The notes beneath the pieces are model-generated. The model did not search any database. It was given only the letters and a program-made list of their open reading frames with translations, and was not told the DNA's origin. DNA of 10,904 nucleotides from CAZSWS01 sp964610765. Its GTDB lineage: Bacteria; Bacteroidota; Bacteroidia; Bacteroidales; Tannerellaceae. The stretch is taken from NCBI GenBank assembly GCA_964610765.1, contig CAZSWS010000084.1, positions 1-10,904 of the forward strand, read 5' to 3'. The number at the start of each line of letters is the position of its first letter. Position 1 is the stretch's first letter. Below, in pieces: positions 1-7,025 of this stretch. Position numbers and translations under genes: made by a program.

Positions 1-1
1 A

Positions 2-55
2 GTAACCATTGAACTCATTAAGAATCAAGGATACTGGGATAATATACCCAAATAA
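2..55 (+). CDS. Probable C-terminal end of an upstream gene (partial)
   Basis: Of the three plus-strand frames at the left edge, only this one stays open beyond about 12 bases. It encodes VTIELIKNQGYWDNIPK and ends at a TAA. The composition is protein-like, and a strong plus-oriented terminator follows about 70 bases later, which implies that a plus-strand gene ends here. The fragment is too short to assign a family, and the gene body lies outside the window. Confidence 0.4.
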   Translation, partial: VTIELIKNQGYWDNIPK

Positions 56-127
56 CAACATACAACGATGTAAGCTTGTTTTTTTCAAAAGTTAGTATCG
101 AATAACTAACGCTTTCAATCAAACTCG

Positions 128-163
128 GAGCGGCAGAAGGAAAAATCTTCTGCCGCTCTTTTT
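128..163 (+). terminator. Rho-independent terminator of the upstream plus-strand gene
   Basis: A perfect 12-bp GC-rich stem (GAGCGGCAGAAG pairing with CTTCTGCCGCTC) encloses a 7-base loop, GAAAAAT, and is followed directly by five T's. The U-tract exists only on the plus strand, so the terminator acts rightward. A smaller 6-bp hairpin (GTTAGT at 91-96 with ACTAAC at 105-110) lies just upstream. The terminator sits between the upstream gene and acpH, so acpH probably starts its own transcript in the roughly 70 bases after the hairpin, although no convincing promoter was seen there. Confidence 0.9.
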
Positions 164-232
164 AACAAAAAGCAAATGATGAAAAGAGAAAACAAAAAGT
201 ATTATTCTTTTTTTCGTAAATTGCCAAGATTA

Positions 233-814
233 ATGAATTATCTGGCTCATATATATCTGTCAGGCGATAACCGCAAGGTGCAAATAGGCAATTTTATTGG
301 TGATGCTGTCAAAGGAAGTACCTATACCAACTACCCTCAGCCCATCGCAAAAGGCATTTTAATGCACCGGGCTATTGATGAATATACCGACAACCATCAA
401 AGTATTAAGGAAACGGTGAGAAATATGCGTCCGGACTTCGGACGATACTCGGCCGTTCTGTTAGATATTTATTTTGATTATCTCCTTGCGTCTCATTTTA
501 ATGAGTTTTCTACTACTTCTCTCAATCATTTTTCCAGACGGTTTTATTGGACTATTTTGGCTAACTGGCAATATCTACCTGAACGGATAAAGAATTTTAT
601 GTGGCACTTCATTTCAACTAATCGCTTAGGACGATATGCACATATAGAAGGCATCAGAGAATCTTTGAATATCATGTACAGATATAACCGTCTACCTATA
701 GATGTTGAGAACGCCGTATCTTTTCTTGCTGAAAATCAAGAAGATTTATGGTCTGTTTTTTATCCTTTTTTCATTGAGGTGAAAAACGAGTTTAGTAACT
801 ACATAGATCAATGA
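233..814 (+). CDS. acpH: Acyl carrier protein phosphodiesterase-like protein (AcpH family)
   Basis: AcpH hydrolyses the phosphodiester bond that links 4'-phosphopantetheine to acyl carrier protein, turning holo-ACP back into apo-ACP in the cytoplasm. From the ATG at 233 the protein is 193 residues, the length recalled for E. coli AcpH. It opens with the family signature MNYLAHIYLS, followed by N20-F-I-G-D24-A-V-K-G, which lines up with E. coli NLLADFVRG including Asp24. The region GILMHRAIDEYTDNH (41-55) matches the conserved histidine/aspartate block. In-frame ATGs at 176 and 179 would add 19 or 18 lysine- and aromatic-rich residues; they lie just after the upstream terminator and the extension resembles nothing in the family, so 233 is preferred. 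No Shine-Dalgarno site is visible, which is normal in this phylum. The gene converges on the minus-strand gene ending at 854, with 39 bases between them and no clear terminator. The family is confident; activity in this organism is inferred. Confidence 0.85.
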   Translation: MNYLAHIYLSGDNRKVQIGNFIGDAVKGSTYTNYPQPIAKGILMHRAIDEYTDNHQSIKETVRNMRPDFGRYSAVLLDIYFDYLLASHFNEFSTTSLNHFSRRFYWTILANWQYLPERIKNFMWHFISTNRLGRYAHIEGIRESLNIMYRYNRLPIDVENAVSFLAENQEDLWSVFYPFFIEVKNEFSNYIDQ

Positions 815-853
815 TTTTCAATACACAAAACATTCAATTCATCAAGTTTTAGG

Positions 854-1921
854 TTATTCTTCAGTGCAGTAAAAAGACCTCAAACGATTAATGACCGGAT
901 GGAATAGTTCTTCAATGTGCCGGGGTTGTTTTTCAAAAAAAGATAAATCAATATGCAGAGCTTCCTTTTGAGCCGTTTTCTTCCACGAACCGACTATTTC
1001 TCCATCAAGCATGACTGTTGGTGAAAACAAGCCATTCTTTGTCATCACTTTACCATAATGCCCCTCTTCAATAAACTCAGAACGGTCTTTATAACTAACC
1101 ACATACTCGTCAAATGGAGGTAGTAACAACGTAGATAAATCAGCAACAGAAGCTATTTTCGAATCGCTCCTTAACCAAAAATCACGCCCATTCACTCGCT
1201 CACAAACCAACTCTTCTTTCGCCATCTCAAGTGCTTTTCTGCATTCGGTAAGCGTAAGTCCTGACCACCAAGTAAAATCTTGTATCGTTGCCGGTCCATG
1301 GCTGGTAAAATATTTTCGAGCTAAAAGCAGCAGTGCCTCGTCCCGATGAAGTGTTTTTTTGCGTGGATTCCACTCTTCCACCAAGGTATAAGTATGTTTG
1401 CTTCCTCTAAGCCTACCATTTACCAAAACTCCTTCTATCTCAGCACAGGATAATACCAATGTAACAAATTGGTTATCAACAGAGAATCCTTGAAAAGAAA
1501 GCAACTCAACTATCTCTTGTTTGATCAGGTGCTTGCCACCTAATAAAGCTTTCTCAACAACCGGAATGCATTTATATATAAGCGACTCATCGGCTTTATG
1601 TATCTTACAGGATGAACGACAAGCTGATTTCAACCGAGGATTAGACAAGTCAAACATCCAGTAAAAATCGTCGGCAGAGACAAAATGCCAGGTTGGACGT
1701 AAAATATGCGTACGGATAATCTTTCCTGTATTCAATGCCTCATTCACATCTTCTACAGACTTGCTTTGCAAACGTATGCCTATAGCCCATCTGGCTAAAT
1801 CAAATGTCTGAGACTGCATTGCTCCCATCCATGAAACTATATCTTGTGGTTCTTTCAACTCATGACTTCCTAGAAGTTGATTCTGCAACCGCATATAAAG
1901 AAGTTCAGGCACATTCATCAT
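854..1921 (-). CDS. Winged-helix DNA-binding protein, AlkZ/YcaQ-like DNA glycosylase family (HTH_42)
   Basis: This 355-residue protein fits the HTH_42 family (formerly DUF1006), which includes Streptomyces AlkZ and E. coli YcaQ, glycosylases that remove bulky alkylated bases and unhook interstrand crosslinks. Family hallmarks visible are an N-terminal AMQSQ (34-38), LRPTWHFV (74-81), a helix-rich middle, GPATIQDFTWWSGLT (209-223), LLPPFDEYVVSYKDR (266-280) and DGEIVGSWKK (306-315). The Q36-S-Q38 pair falls where AlkZ has its catalytic QxQ motif; YcaQ is recalled to have QxD there. The start is ATG ATG, so the first codon is uncertain by one residue. There is no signal peptide or membrane segment, so it should be cytoplasmic. 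A large palindrome upstream isolates it from the floA operon, so it is probably transcribed alone, although no clear -7 element was found. Family confidence is high; glycosylase activity is inference from the motif. Confidence 0.82.
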   Translation of the reverse strand: MMNVPELLYMRLQNQLLGSHELKEPQDIVSWMGAMQSQTFDLARWAIGIRLQSKSVEDVNEALNTGKIIRTHILRPTWHFVSADDFYWMFDLSNPRLKSACRSSCKIHKADESLIYKCIPVVEKALLGGKHLIKQEIVELLSFQGFSVDNQFVTLVLSCAEIEGVLVNGRLRGSKHTYTLVEEWNPRKKTLHRDEALLLLARKYFTSHGPATIQDFTWWSGLTLTECRKALEMAKEELVCERVNGRDFWLRSDSKIASVADLSTLLLPPFDEYVVSYKDRSEFIEEGHYGKVMTKNGLFSPTVMLDGEIVGSWKKTAQKEALHIDLSFFEKQPRHIEELFHPVINRLRSFYCTEE

Positions 1922-1978
1922 TACACGAAATATTCAATTCGGTTTTATCAACCTTTAAAAAAGGTCTTTACTCGTATG

Positions 1979-2024
1979 CTATAAATAACAGAGGTGCTGA
2001 ATTCAGCACCTCTGTTATTTATAG
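1979..2024 (-). terminator. Perfect 46-bp palindrome, probable terminator of the floA operon
   Basis: Positions 1979-2024 are an uninterrupted inverted repeat centred on GAATTC at 1999-2004, so RNA from either strand could form a stem of about 21 bp with an AATT loop. The inner stem, ACAGAGGTGCTGAA, is moderately GC-rich and the outer part is AT-rich (TTATTTAT), giving U-rich 3' sides on both strands. It begins 13 bases past the floA stop codon and lies upstream of the AlkZ-like gene, the expected place for a terminator. There is no pure U-tract, so efficiency is uncertain. A short second hairpin (ACCTTT/AAAGGT, 1951-1965) follows. Confidence 0.7.
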
Positions 2025-2036
2025 ATATCATTTTAT

Positions 2037-3038
2037 TTATTCTTTATCTTTCGACTTTGTGGATGGAGTTTGTGGCGTTGGACGAGCGATAGATTCGCGC
2101 ATAGATGTATCAGCTTCTATGTTTTTCATTTTATAATAGTCCATAATCCCCAAATTTCCTTCGCGGAAAGCATCAGCCATTGCTTTAGGCACTTCTGCTT
2201 CTGCTTCAATAACCTTCGCTCTTGCCTCTTGTGCTTTCGCTCTCATTTCTTGTTCAAGCGCCACAGCCATTGCTCTACGTTCTTCAGCTCTAGCTTGTGC
2301 AATATTCTTATCCGCCTGTGCTTGATCCATTTGCAAGACAGCTCCAATGTTTTTACCTATGTCAATATCCGCGATATCAATAGACAGTATTTCAAAAGCA
2401 GTACCTGCATCCAGCCCTTTACGCAACACTAGTTTAGAGATTGAGTCAGGGTTTTCCAACACACTCTTATGTGATTCTGACGACCCGATTGAAGAGACAA
2501 TACCTTCACCAACACGTGCTAAAACTGTTTCCTCTCCGGCTCCTCCTACTAGCTGCTTAATACTTGCACGAACTGTTACACGTGCTTTAGCTATCAGCTG
2601 GATACCATCTTTAGCAACGGCCGTAACCGGTGGTGTATCAATCACTCGAGGGTTAACAGACATCTGAACTGCTTCAAACACATCACGACCTGCCAGGTCA
2701 ATAGCCGTAGCCATCTGAAAGGTTAGGTCTATATTTGCTTTGGAAGCAGAAACTAACGCATGTACCACACGTTCAACATGTCCTCCAGCCAAATAGTGTG
2801 CTTCCAATTCATCGCGTGTCAATGTTTTTAGACCAGCTTTATGCGCTTCGATCATAGCACGAGTGATAACTCCGGGCGGAACTTTCCGAATACGCATCAG
2901 GAACAGCTGAACCAACGATATATTTACACCGGAAACCTTTGCAGATATCCATAATAAAAAGGGTACATAATAAAAGAATATTATGAGCAGTACAAATGCT
3001 ACCCCTAAAAGTAAAAACAACAATAAATTTACTTCCAT
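2037..3038 (-). CDS. floA: Flotillin-like protein FloA
   Basis: FloA is a bacterial flotillin that oligomerises at the inner membrane and organises membrane microdomains. The 333-residue length is typical (family UPF0365, B. subtilis YqfA). An N-terminal hydrophobic segment (about 4-30) acts as a hairpin or anchor without a signal-peptidase site. An SPFH-type domain follows (about 40-235), with conserved stretches such as KVPPGVITRAMIEAHKAG (52-69), DLAGRDVFEAVQMSVNPRV (114-132) and DIGKNIGAVLQMDQA (226-240). A long alanine/glutamate-rich coiled coil (about 238-290, many EA and RA pairs) drives oligomerisation in this family. The tail, PTPQTPSTKSKDKE, is hydrophilic and probably disordered. 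The gene starts 10 bases after the nfeD-like stop codon, so the two are co-transcribed, with the TPR/PD40 gene first. The assignment is very secure. Confidence 0.96.
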   Translation of the reverse strand: MEVNLLLFLLLGVAFVLLIIFFYYVPFLLWISAKVSGVNISLVQLFLMRIRKVPPGVITRAMIEAHKAGLKTLTRDELEAHYLAGGHVERVVHALVSASKANIDLTFQMATAIDLAGRDVFEAVQMSVNPRVIDTPPVTAVAKDGIQLIAKARVTVRASIKQLVGGAGEETVLARVGEGIVSSIGSSESHKSVLENPDSISKLVLRKGLDAGTAFEILSIDIADIDIGKNIGAVLQMDQAQADKNIAQARAEERRAMAVALEQEMRAKAQEARAKVIEAEAEVPKAMADAFREGNLGIMDYYKMKNIEADTSMRESIARPTPQTPSTKSKDKE

Positions 3039-3048
3039 AATTATCTAA

Positions 3049-3546
3049 TTAATTTACAGTTTCATCCACTTCAAGCACTTCCTTCGGCTTGACAATAACA
3101 TTATATCCTTCTACCCTCACTATAACGATAGGGGTATTTTCATCTATAAAATCTCCTGTCGATTTAGCCTCTACATTGATTGAGTTAAACCTCGCTTTAC
3201 CAATAGGAGCTAACCGCGACAATGCAACACCTTCATCTCCCACATTCAAAGAGAGTTCGCGAGCAGATGTCAGTGTGCTATCCACATCCGTCTTTAGCGC
3301 CACCCGCTGAAATGACTTAGCTCGTAACAACCAAAAGAATATGCCTCCAAATAAGATGATGGAAGCGAACAAGGTGATTGTTCCCATTGTAGGGCTTTGC
3401 ATATAGGCATATACGATACCGCCTATTGCAAAAAGTCCACCGCCTATTCCCGCAATCGTAATACCGGGAAGCAAGAATATCTCGAGTAATAGCAGCCCTA
3501 TAGCTACCAACATCAAGACCACAATGATAAAAATGTTCAAGACCAT
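3049..3546 (-). CDS. NfeD-like membrane protein with C-terminal OB-fold
   Basis: This is a short NfeD-family protein of 165 residues without the ClpP-like protease domain of long NfeD proteins. Three hydrophobic segments (about 4-26, 29-49 and 54-75) include the glycine-rich LPGITIAGIGGGLFAIGGIV typical of the family. A soluble NfeD/OB-fold domain (about 100-155) follows, with G103-DEGVALSRLAPIGKARF and the closing VEGYNVIVKP. Short NfeD proteins are usually encoded next to flotillins and are thought to bind them at the membrane through the OB domain. Here the gene sits 14 bases after the TPR/PD40 gene and 10 bases before floA, in an obvious operon. No Shine-Dalgarno site precedes the ATG. 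The family is secure from both topology and context; a precise molecular role is not established. Confidence 0.93.
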   Translation of the reverse strand: MVLNIFIIVVLMLVAIGLLLLEIFLLPGITIAGIGGGLFAIGGIVYAYMQSPTMGTITLFASIILFGGIFFWLLRAKSFQRVALKTDVDSTLTSARELSLNVGDEGVALSRLAPIGKARFNSINVEAKSTGDFIDENTPIVIVRVEGYNVIVKPKEVLEVDETVN

Positions 3547-3560
3547 CGACTAATTATTCT

Positions 3561-5000
3561 TTAATTGTTCTTACGTAAAAACATCAACTCGGCATTTCGA
3601 GCTTTTTTCTCCCACTCTTCGGGTTCTGCCAATAGCGTCTGATAGGAAGATTCCAGTTTAAGAATCGCTTCTTTCATCTGTCCCTTTACAGCAGAGCTCG
3701 CTTGTGAATATTTTGTCCGCATATCATCAAGTGCTTCTTTTGTCTGTTCCACTTGCTGTTCCACTTGGATTTTTTTCTGATAAAGGTTCTTAGCTTCTGA
3801 GCTTTTTATATCATCCCACAAGTAATAGACTAAATCATCTTGAAGAATAAATACAAAATCACGAGCTGCTTTTTTCTCACCAAAAGGTACATTTGTCTTT
3901 GCCAATGCAACCAAGTCTTCATAGTTTGACCCGGCAGACCAGGTATCACGAATAGAATGAAGCATGGCTCTTGAGCGCTTCATAGACATATCATCTGTAT
4001 CCAGACGTTTACGATTTGGATTCGGAATGAACAGATATACACATACATCATCCTCATTCTGGTATCTATCAGAAACGAACCAGCCCAAAGCTTTCGATTC
4101 ATCAATCACTAACATATAGTCATTAAAGATAGAGTTGTAGGGCATACCTAACTGTTCAGGAGCTAAAAAGGTGTTGGTATTCGTATTCAGGCGCGTTACA
4201 AAAAGGTCATAACCACCTATTGACCCCGCCCCTGTCGACCCATAGTAGACGGTTATTCCATCAGGCATTACAAAGGGAAAGTTTATTTCTTCGCCTTCTA
4301 CACGTTCCAATCCCAGTCGCTTCTCATCACCCCAACCATCTAACAACATAGACTGACTATATACATCCATCTGCCCTCCATCGGTTGGCTTTCCGTAATA
4401 AATTCGGTCTCCTTTCTGATTCATATAAACCGAAGAAAAAACAGGAGATGAATCAACAAAAAAATCGGCAAACGAACTAAGTGTTCCACTTTCTTCTGCT
4501 AAGATGTAAGCAGACAAAAAGTCTGACTTAGCAATAACCATACTATCTATGACCTGAATCTCTTCTACACGATCAACCATACGGTTCAGGTTTGCGGCTT
4601 TATCCCGCTCCTCTTCATATACAGAAGTGTCTCCTTTTTTCTTAGTCAGGATAGCGATATATTTATCCCACATCTCGACAGCCTCTTCAAATCGATAAGT
4701 CTGCGAATAAATTTCGGCCAAATAGCGATGAGATTCTTGAACATTGCGTTTGACTCCTACTAATAGGTGTTTCTCAGCATTCTCCATATCGCCTGTTTCA
4801 AAACAACACACTCCATACCAATGGTTATATGAACCATTATTGGGCGATTGTTTGACTAATCGTTCAAATACAGGCTTTGAATCGGCATAATTGCCTTCGT
4901 TATACATTTTTTTCGCTTGATCTAAGCTCTGCCCGAAAACGACACTTCCGGTCAAAAGCGCAATCATGATCACAAGTAATAATTTACTAAAACGAAACAT
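3561..5000 (-). CDS. Secreted TPR and PD40-type beta-propeller protein
   Basis: The 479-residue product starts with a signal peptide (MFRFSK, then a hydrophobic run to about 20, likely cleaved at VFG/Q near residue 23). There is no lipobox cysteine, so it should be periplasmic. Residues about 25-115 form TPR-like helix pairs (for example QAKKMYNEGNYADSKPVFER and AEIYSQTYRFEEAVEMWDKY). Residues about 175-330 contain PD40/WD40-like blades: SSPVFSSVYMNQKGDRIYYG, INFPFVMPDGITVYYGSTG with GGYDLFVTR, and MLVIDESKALGWFVSDRYQ. Residues about 400-475 are predicted coiled coil. The TPR plus PD40 order resembles the N-terminal part of many Bacteroidetes OmpA-type proteins, but no OmpA domain is present. 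It is the first gene of the operon with nfeD-like and floA, has an exact -7 element 27 bases before its ATG, and an AGAGGA ribosome-binding site 7 bases before it. Its function is unknown; a periplasmic scaffold linked to FloA/NfeD membranes is inference. Confidence 0.85.
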   Translation of the reverse strand: MFRFSKLLLVIMIALLTGSVVFGQSLDQAKKMYNEGNYADSKPVFERLVKQSPNNGSYNHWYGVCCFETGDMENAEKHLLVGVKRNVQESHRYLAEIYSQTYRFEEAVEMWDKYIAILTKKKGDTSVYEEERDKAANLNRMVDRVEEIQVIDSMVIAKSDFLSAYILAEESGTLSSFADFFVDSSPVFSSVYMNQKGDRIYYGKPTDGGQMDVYSQSMLLDGWGDEKRLGLERVEGEEINFPFVMPDGITVYYGSTGAGSIGGYDLFVTRLNTNTNTFLAPEQLGMPYNSIFNDYMLVIDESKALGWFVSDRYQNEDDVCVYLFIPNPNRKRLDTDDMSMKRSRAMLHSIRDTWSAGSNYEDLVALAKTNVPFGEKKAARDFVFILQDDLVYYLWDDIKSSEAKNLYQKKIQVEQQVEQTKEALDDMRTKYSQASSAVKGQMKEAILKLESSYQTLLAEPEEWEKKARNAELMFLRKNN

Positions 5001-5027
5001 AGTGAATTCCTCTTATATTTTGTTTCT

Positions 5028-5035
5028 CAAAGATA
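5028..5035 (-). promoter_or_regulatory. -7 promoter element of the TPR/PD40-nfeD-floA operon
   Basis: Read on the minus strand this is TATCTTTG, an exact match to the Bacteroides primary sigma -7 consensus TAnnTTTG. It ends 27 bases before the ATG at 5000, giving a short leader of about 20 bases that contains AGAGGA. No clear TTTG -33 element sits 19-21 bases upstream, so the promoter is supported by the -7 box and its position only. Confidence 0.55.
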
Positions 5036-5254
5036 ACAATATTTTCAAACGAACAGATAGGAGCACTTATAAAAAGAAAGCTAAAGAATCGTTGTGACAG
5101 CCAATAAGGGGATATCATTCGCTTTGTAGATGATAAAAAAACATTTTAATAATTTTTTATTCTTAACAAGTGCAACACTTTGACTTCTTATGCGTCTTAT
5201 TTATAGAAAGGTATCATTAGCAACATTTTTTTCACTTCACATAAACACACTTTT

Positions 5255-5282
5255 AAAAAGCGGTCTGAGAAGATCGCTTTTT
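5255..5282 (-). terminator. Terminator-like hairpin downstream of the Fe-S gene
   Basis: AAAAAGCGGTCT and AGATCGCTTTTT enclose a four-base loop, with A and T tracts on both sides, so it can act in either direction. It lies 57 bases beyond the stop codon of the Fe-S gene and is the only terminator candidate for that operon. In minus-strand RNA the stem has one A-C mismatch; in plus-strand RNA that position is a G-U wobble and the loop is GAGA, so the plus-strand fold is slightly better. Confidence 0.65.
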
Positions 5283-5339
5283 AATGTATACTCCCCGTCT
5301 TTTAAGAAAAAGCACTTGATAATGATTGACCTAATTTAT

Positions 5340-6944
5340 TTAAAATCCAAAATCGTCCAGTTCAACTTTTTTCTCTTCTCCAACTTCCGGTTTCTTTGCC
5401 ACTTGGTGCACAGAATGAGCACGAACAACTATCGCCCGATCCGGACGTACCGGACATATAGACTCGCATCCTCCACAACCCACACACAGCTCCGGCTCTA
5501 CCTTAGGGATAGTCAGCGTGCCTTTATAGGGAACCATATGCACAGCTTGTGTTGGGCAATGCTCCGAACAGGCTCCACAATCCGTTCCATCCGTATGCAC
5601 AATACATAAACGTTTCATAAAATGGGCAACACCAACTTGCGTAACCGTCTTTTCTTCTACTCCTATCGGTTTTATAGCTTCAGTTGGACAAACATCGGCA
5701 CAAATGGTACATTCATAGTTGCAGAAATGCTCATCGTAGGACATATGAGGTTTTAACAAATAATTAAACCCGTATTCCATTCCGGCAGGCTTTAATATTT
5801 GAGAAGGACAGTGCACTACACATAAGTGACAGGCGGTACATTTATCTTTAAACCGTTCAACACTTAATGAACCGGGAGGCGTAATGGGCAGCTTTGAGTC
5901 TGACAGACAATCGCCTCCCATCTTATTTCGTTTTCGGAGATGCTTTTGAGCATAAGACACTGTGGGTAATGAAGAAGCCAATACCAATCCTGTAGACAGA
6001 AACACACGTCGTCCATCTCGTTTTTTTTCTTCTTCACCCAAATTTAATTTATCTGCCTGAACTGATGATTTGAAAGGTGCATGAAACTGATAGCTCACCC
6101 CACCCTTCTGACAGGTTGATAAACAGTTAAAGCAAACCACACAGCGAGAAGGATCGATCGATTGAGTTGTGGCCGAAATAGCTTCTGCTTTGCACGTTCT
6201 TTCACACAAACCACACTGGGTACAGCTTTCTTTATCAAATACCATCCGAAATAAAGGGCGTCTTGACAGGCTTAATGCAGCTCCTACCGGACATAATGTG
6301 TTGCAAAACAACCGTCCTCGCCATACAACCAACACGACTAAAAGTAGCAAAAGGCCTAAAGCAAACAGTATGGAGTATAGGGTAATTGTAGACAAAGAAA
6401 CATGATAAAGTGTATAGTTATCTGCCTTAGCTAAAACCGCCGCGAGTATATTATTCACTTCAATAAACAATGGGCGGATAAGATGGGTGGCTATACGGCC
6501 AAAGTTACTATAAGGATCTACTAACAACAATAAGGTATTAGAGAAAAAGACCGTCACTAAGATCGTCAAGACTAACAAGCCGTACCTCAACATATTATTA
6601 GGCTTAGCATACTTAAAACGCCATTTTCGTTTGCTCTTTTTCCTAAAAAGGTTACTTATCCGTCCTATGATATCCTGCAAAACACCCAAAGGGCATAACG
6701 TTGAACAATAAATGCGACCAAACACCCAGGCTAACAACGCATGAAGTATTAATAAAAATATCGTACCCGATAACACTAGTGGAACCAATTGAACGCGTAA
6801 GAACCAACTCAAAGGTTTGTCAGGCAACAAGTTTAGAAAATCAACAAAGAAAAGCAATATCGGCACAAAGAAAAGTAAAGCCAGGACTACTCGCATCCAC
6901 TTCAGGTAATTAATCTTTTTACCGCTTGTTATTTTTTTATTCAT
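5340..6944 (-). CDS. NapH/NapG-like fusion: polytopic quinol-dehydrogenase-type membrane domain plus polyferredoxin with an internal Tat-like signal
   Basis: The likely start is the ATG at 6944 (MNKKITSGKK, 534 residues); reading further upstream needs a TTG at 6977 and adds only 11 residues. Residue numbers here count from that TTG. Four membrane segments (about 27-48, 61-86, 130-152 and 192-219) place two CxxxCP motifs, C91-C95 and C225-C229, on the cytoplasmic side, as in NapH. Two 4Fe-4S motifs follow (C252/255/258/262 and C279/282/285/289). Next comes a twin-arginine-like stretch, DGRRVFLSTG (321-330), a hydrophobic run and VSYA/Q, a possible signal-peptidase site. The last third has four more cysteine clusters (C380-390, C419-430, C458 with C467/470/474, and C498-508), resembling NapG. 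NapH and NapG are normally separate proteins that pass electrons from quinol to a periplasmic reductase. No reductase is encoded here. The gene follows the DUF362 gene by 81 bases. The Fe-S electron-transfer class is secure; donor, acceptor and processing are inference. Confidence 0.88.
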   Translation of the reverse strand: MNKKITSGKKINYLKWMRVVLALLFFVPILLFFVDFLNLLPDKPLSWFLRVQLVPLVLSGTIFLLILHALLAWVFGRIYCSTLCPLGVLQDIIGRISNLFRKKSKRKWRFKYAKPNNMLRYGLLVLTILVTVFFSNTLLLLVDPYSNFGRIATHLIRPLFIEVNNILAAVLAKADNYTLYHVSLSTITLYSILFALGLLLLLVVLVVWRGRLFCNTLCPVGAALSLSRRPLFRMVFDKESCTQCGLCERTCKAEAISATTQSIDPSRCVVCFNCLSTCQKGGVSYQFHAPFKSSVQADKLNLGEEEKKRDGRRVFLSTGLVLASSLPTVSYAQKHLRKRNKMGGDCLSDSKLPITPPGSLSVERFKDKCTACHLCVVHCPSQILKPAGMEYGFNYLLKPHMSYDEHFCNYECTICADVCPTEAIKPIGVEEKTVTQVGVAHFMKRLCIVHTDGTDCGACSEHCPTQAVHMVPYKGTLTIPKVEPELCVGCGGCESICPVRPDRAIVVRAHSVHQVAKKPEVGEEKKVELDDFGF

Positions 6945-6968
6945 TGGTTTAGGTATATATACAAACAA

Positions 6969-7003
6969 GCTCTTCAACTAGCTAGCACACTGAGTCAAAG
7001 AGC
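6969..7003 (-). promoter_or_regulatory. Intergenic mRNA hairpin between the DUF362 and Fe-S genes
   Basis: On the minus strand, GCTCTTTGACT and AGTTGAAGAGC form an 11-bp stem with two adjacent G-U wobbles around a 13-base loop. On the plus strand the same two positions are C-A mismatches, so the fold favours the mRNA of this operon. UUGUUUG follows, a weak U-tract. It could be a leaky terminator or a stability element that lowers Fe-S gene expression relative to the DUF362 gene. Confidence 0.45.
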
Positions 7004-7025
7004 TTTAATTAGACATAATTTACAC

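Larger units (their letters stand above)
5001..5339. other. 339-bp intergenic region between the Fe-S gene and the TPR/PD40 operon
   Basis: This AT-rich spacer contains the promoter and ribosome-binding site of the TPR/PD40 gene at its low-coordinate end (about 5007-5035) and a terminator-like hairpin at 5255-5282. The segment between them (about 5036-5254) has poly-A and poly-T runs and a weak 5-bp hairpin (AAGTG/CACTT, 5168-5180). No convincing gene was seen in it. The reading frame that opens at 5190 on the plus strand runs antisense into the Fe-S gene and does not look like a protein. Confidence 0.6.

Noticed and set aside
176..232. N-terminal extension of acpH using the ATGs at 176 or 179
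   Set aside because: The family starts at MNYLAHIYLS, the product from 233 has the expected 193 residues, and the extra residues are not family-like. It cannot be fully excluded, because the frame is open.
815..853. Bidirectional terminator between the convergent acpH and AlkZ-like genes
   Set aside because: No inverted repeat of useful length or U-tract is visible in the 39 bases.
1804..2136. 110-residue plus-strand open frame
   Set aside because: It is antisense to the AlkZ-like and floA genes and reads straight through the 46-bp palindrome; the product resembles no protein family.
5190..5609. 139-residue plus-strand open frame
   Set aside because: Its second half is antisense to the cysteine-rich end of the Fe-S gene, it crosses the 5255-5282 hairpin, and its composition is not protein-like.
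6945..6977. Upstream TTG start for the Fe-S gene
   Set aside because: It needs a non-ATG start and overlaps the downstream arm of the intergenic hairpin; the ATG at 6944 gives a normal NapH-like N-terminus.
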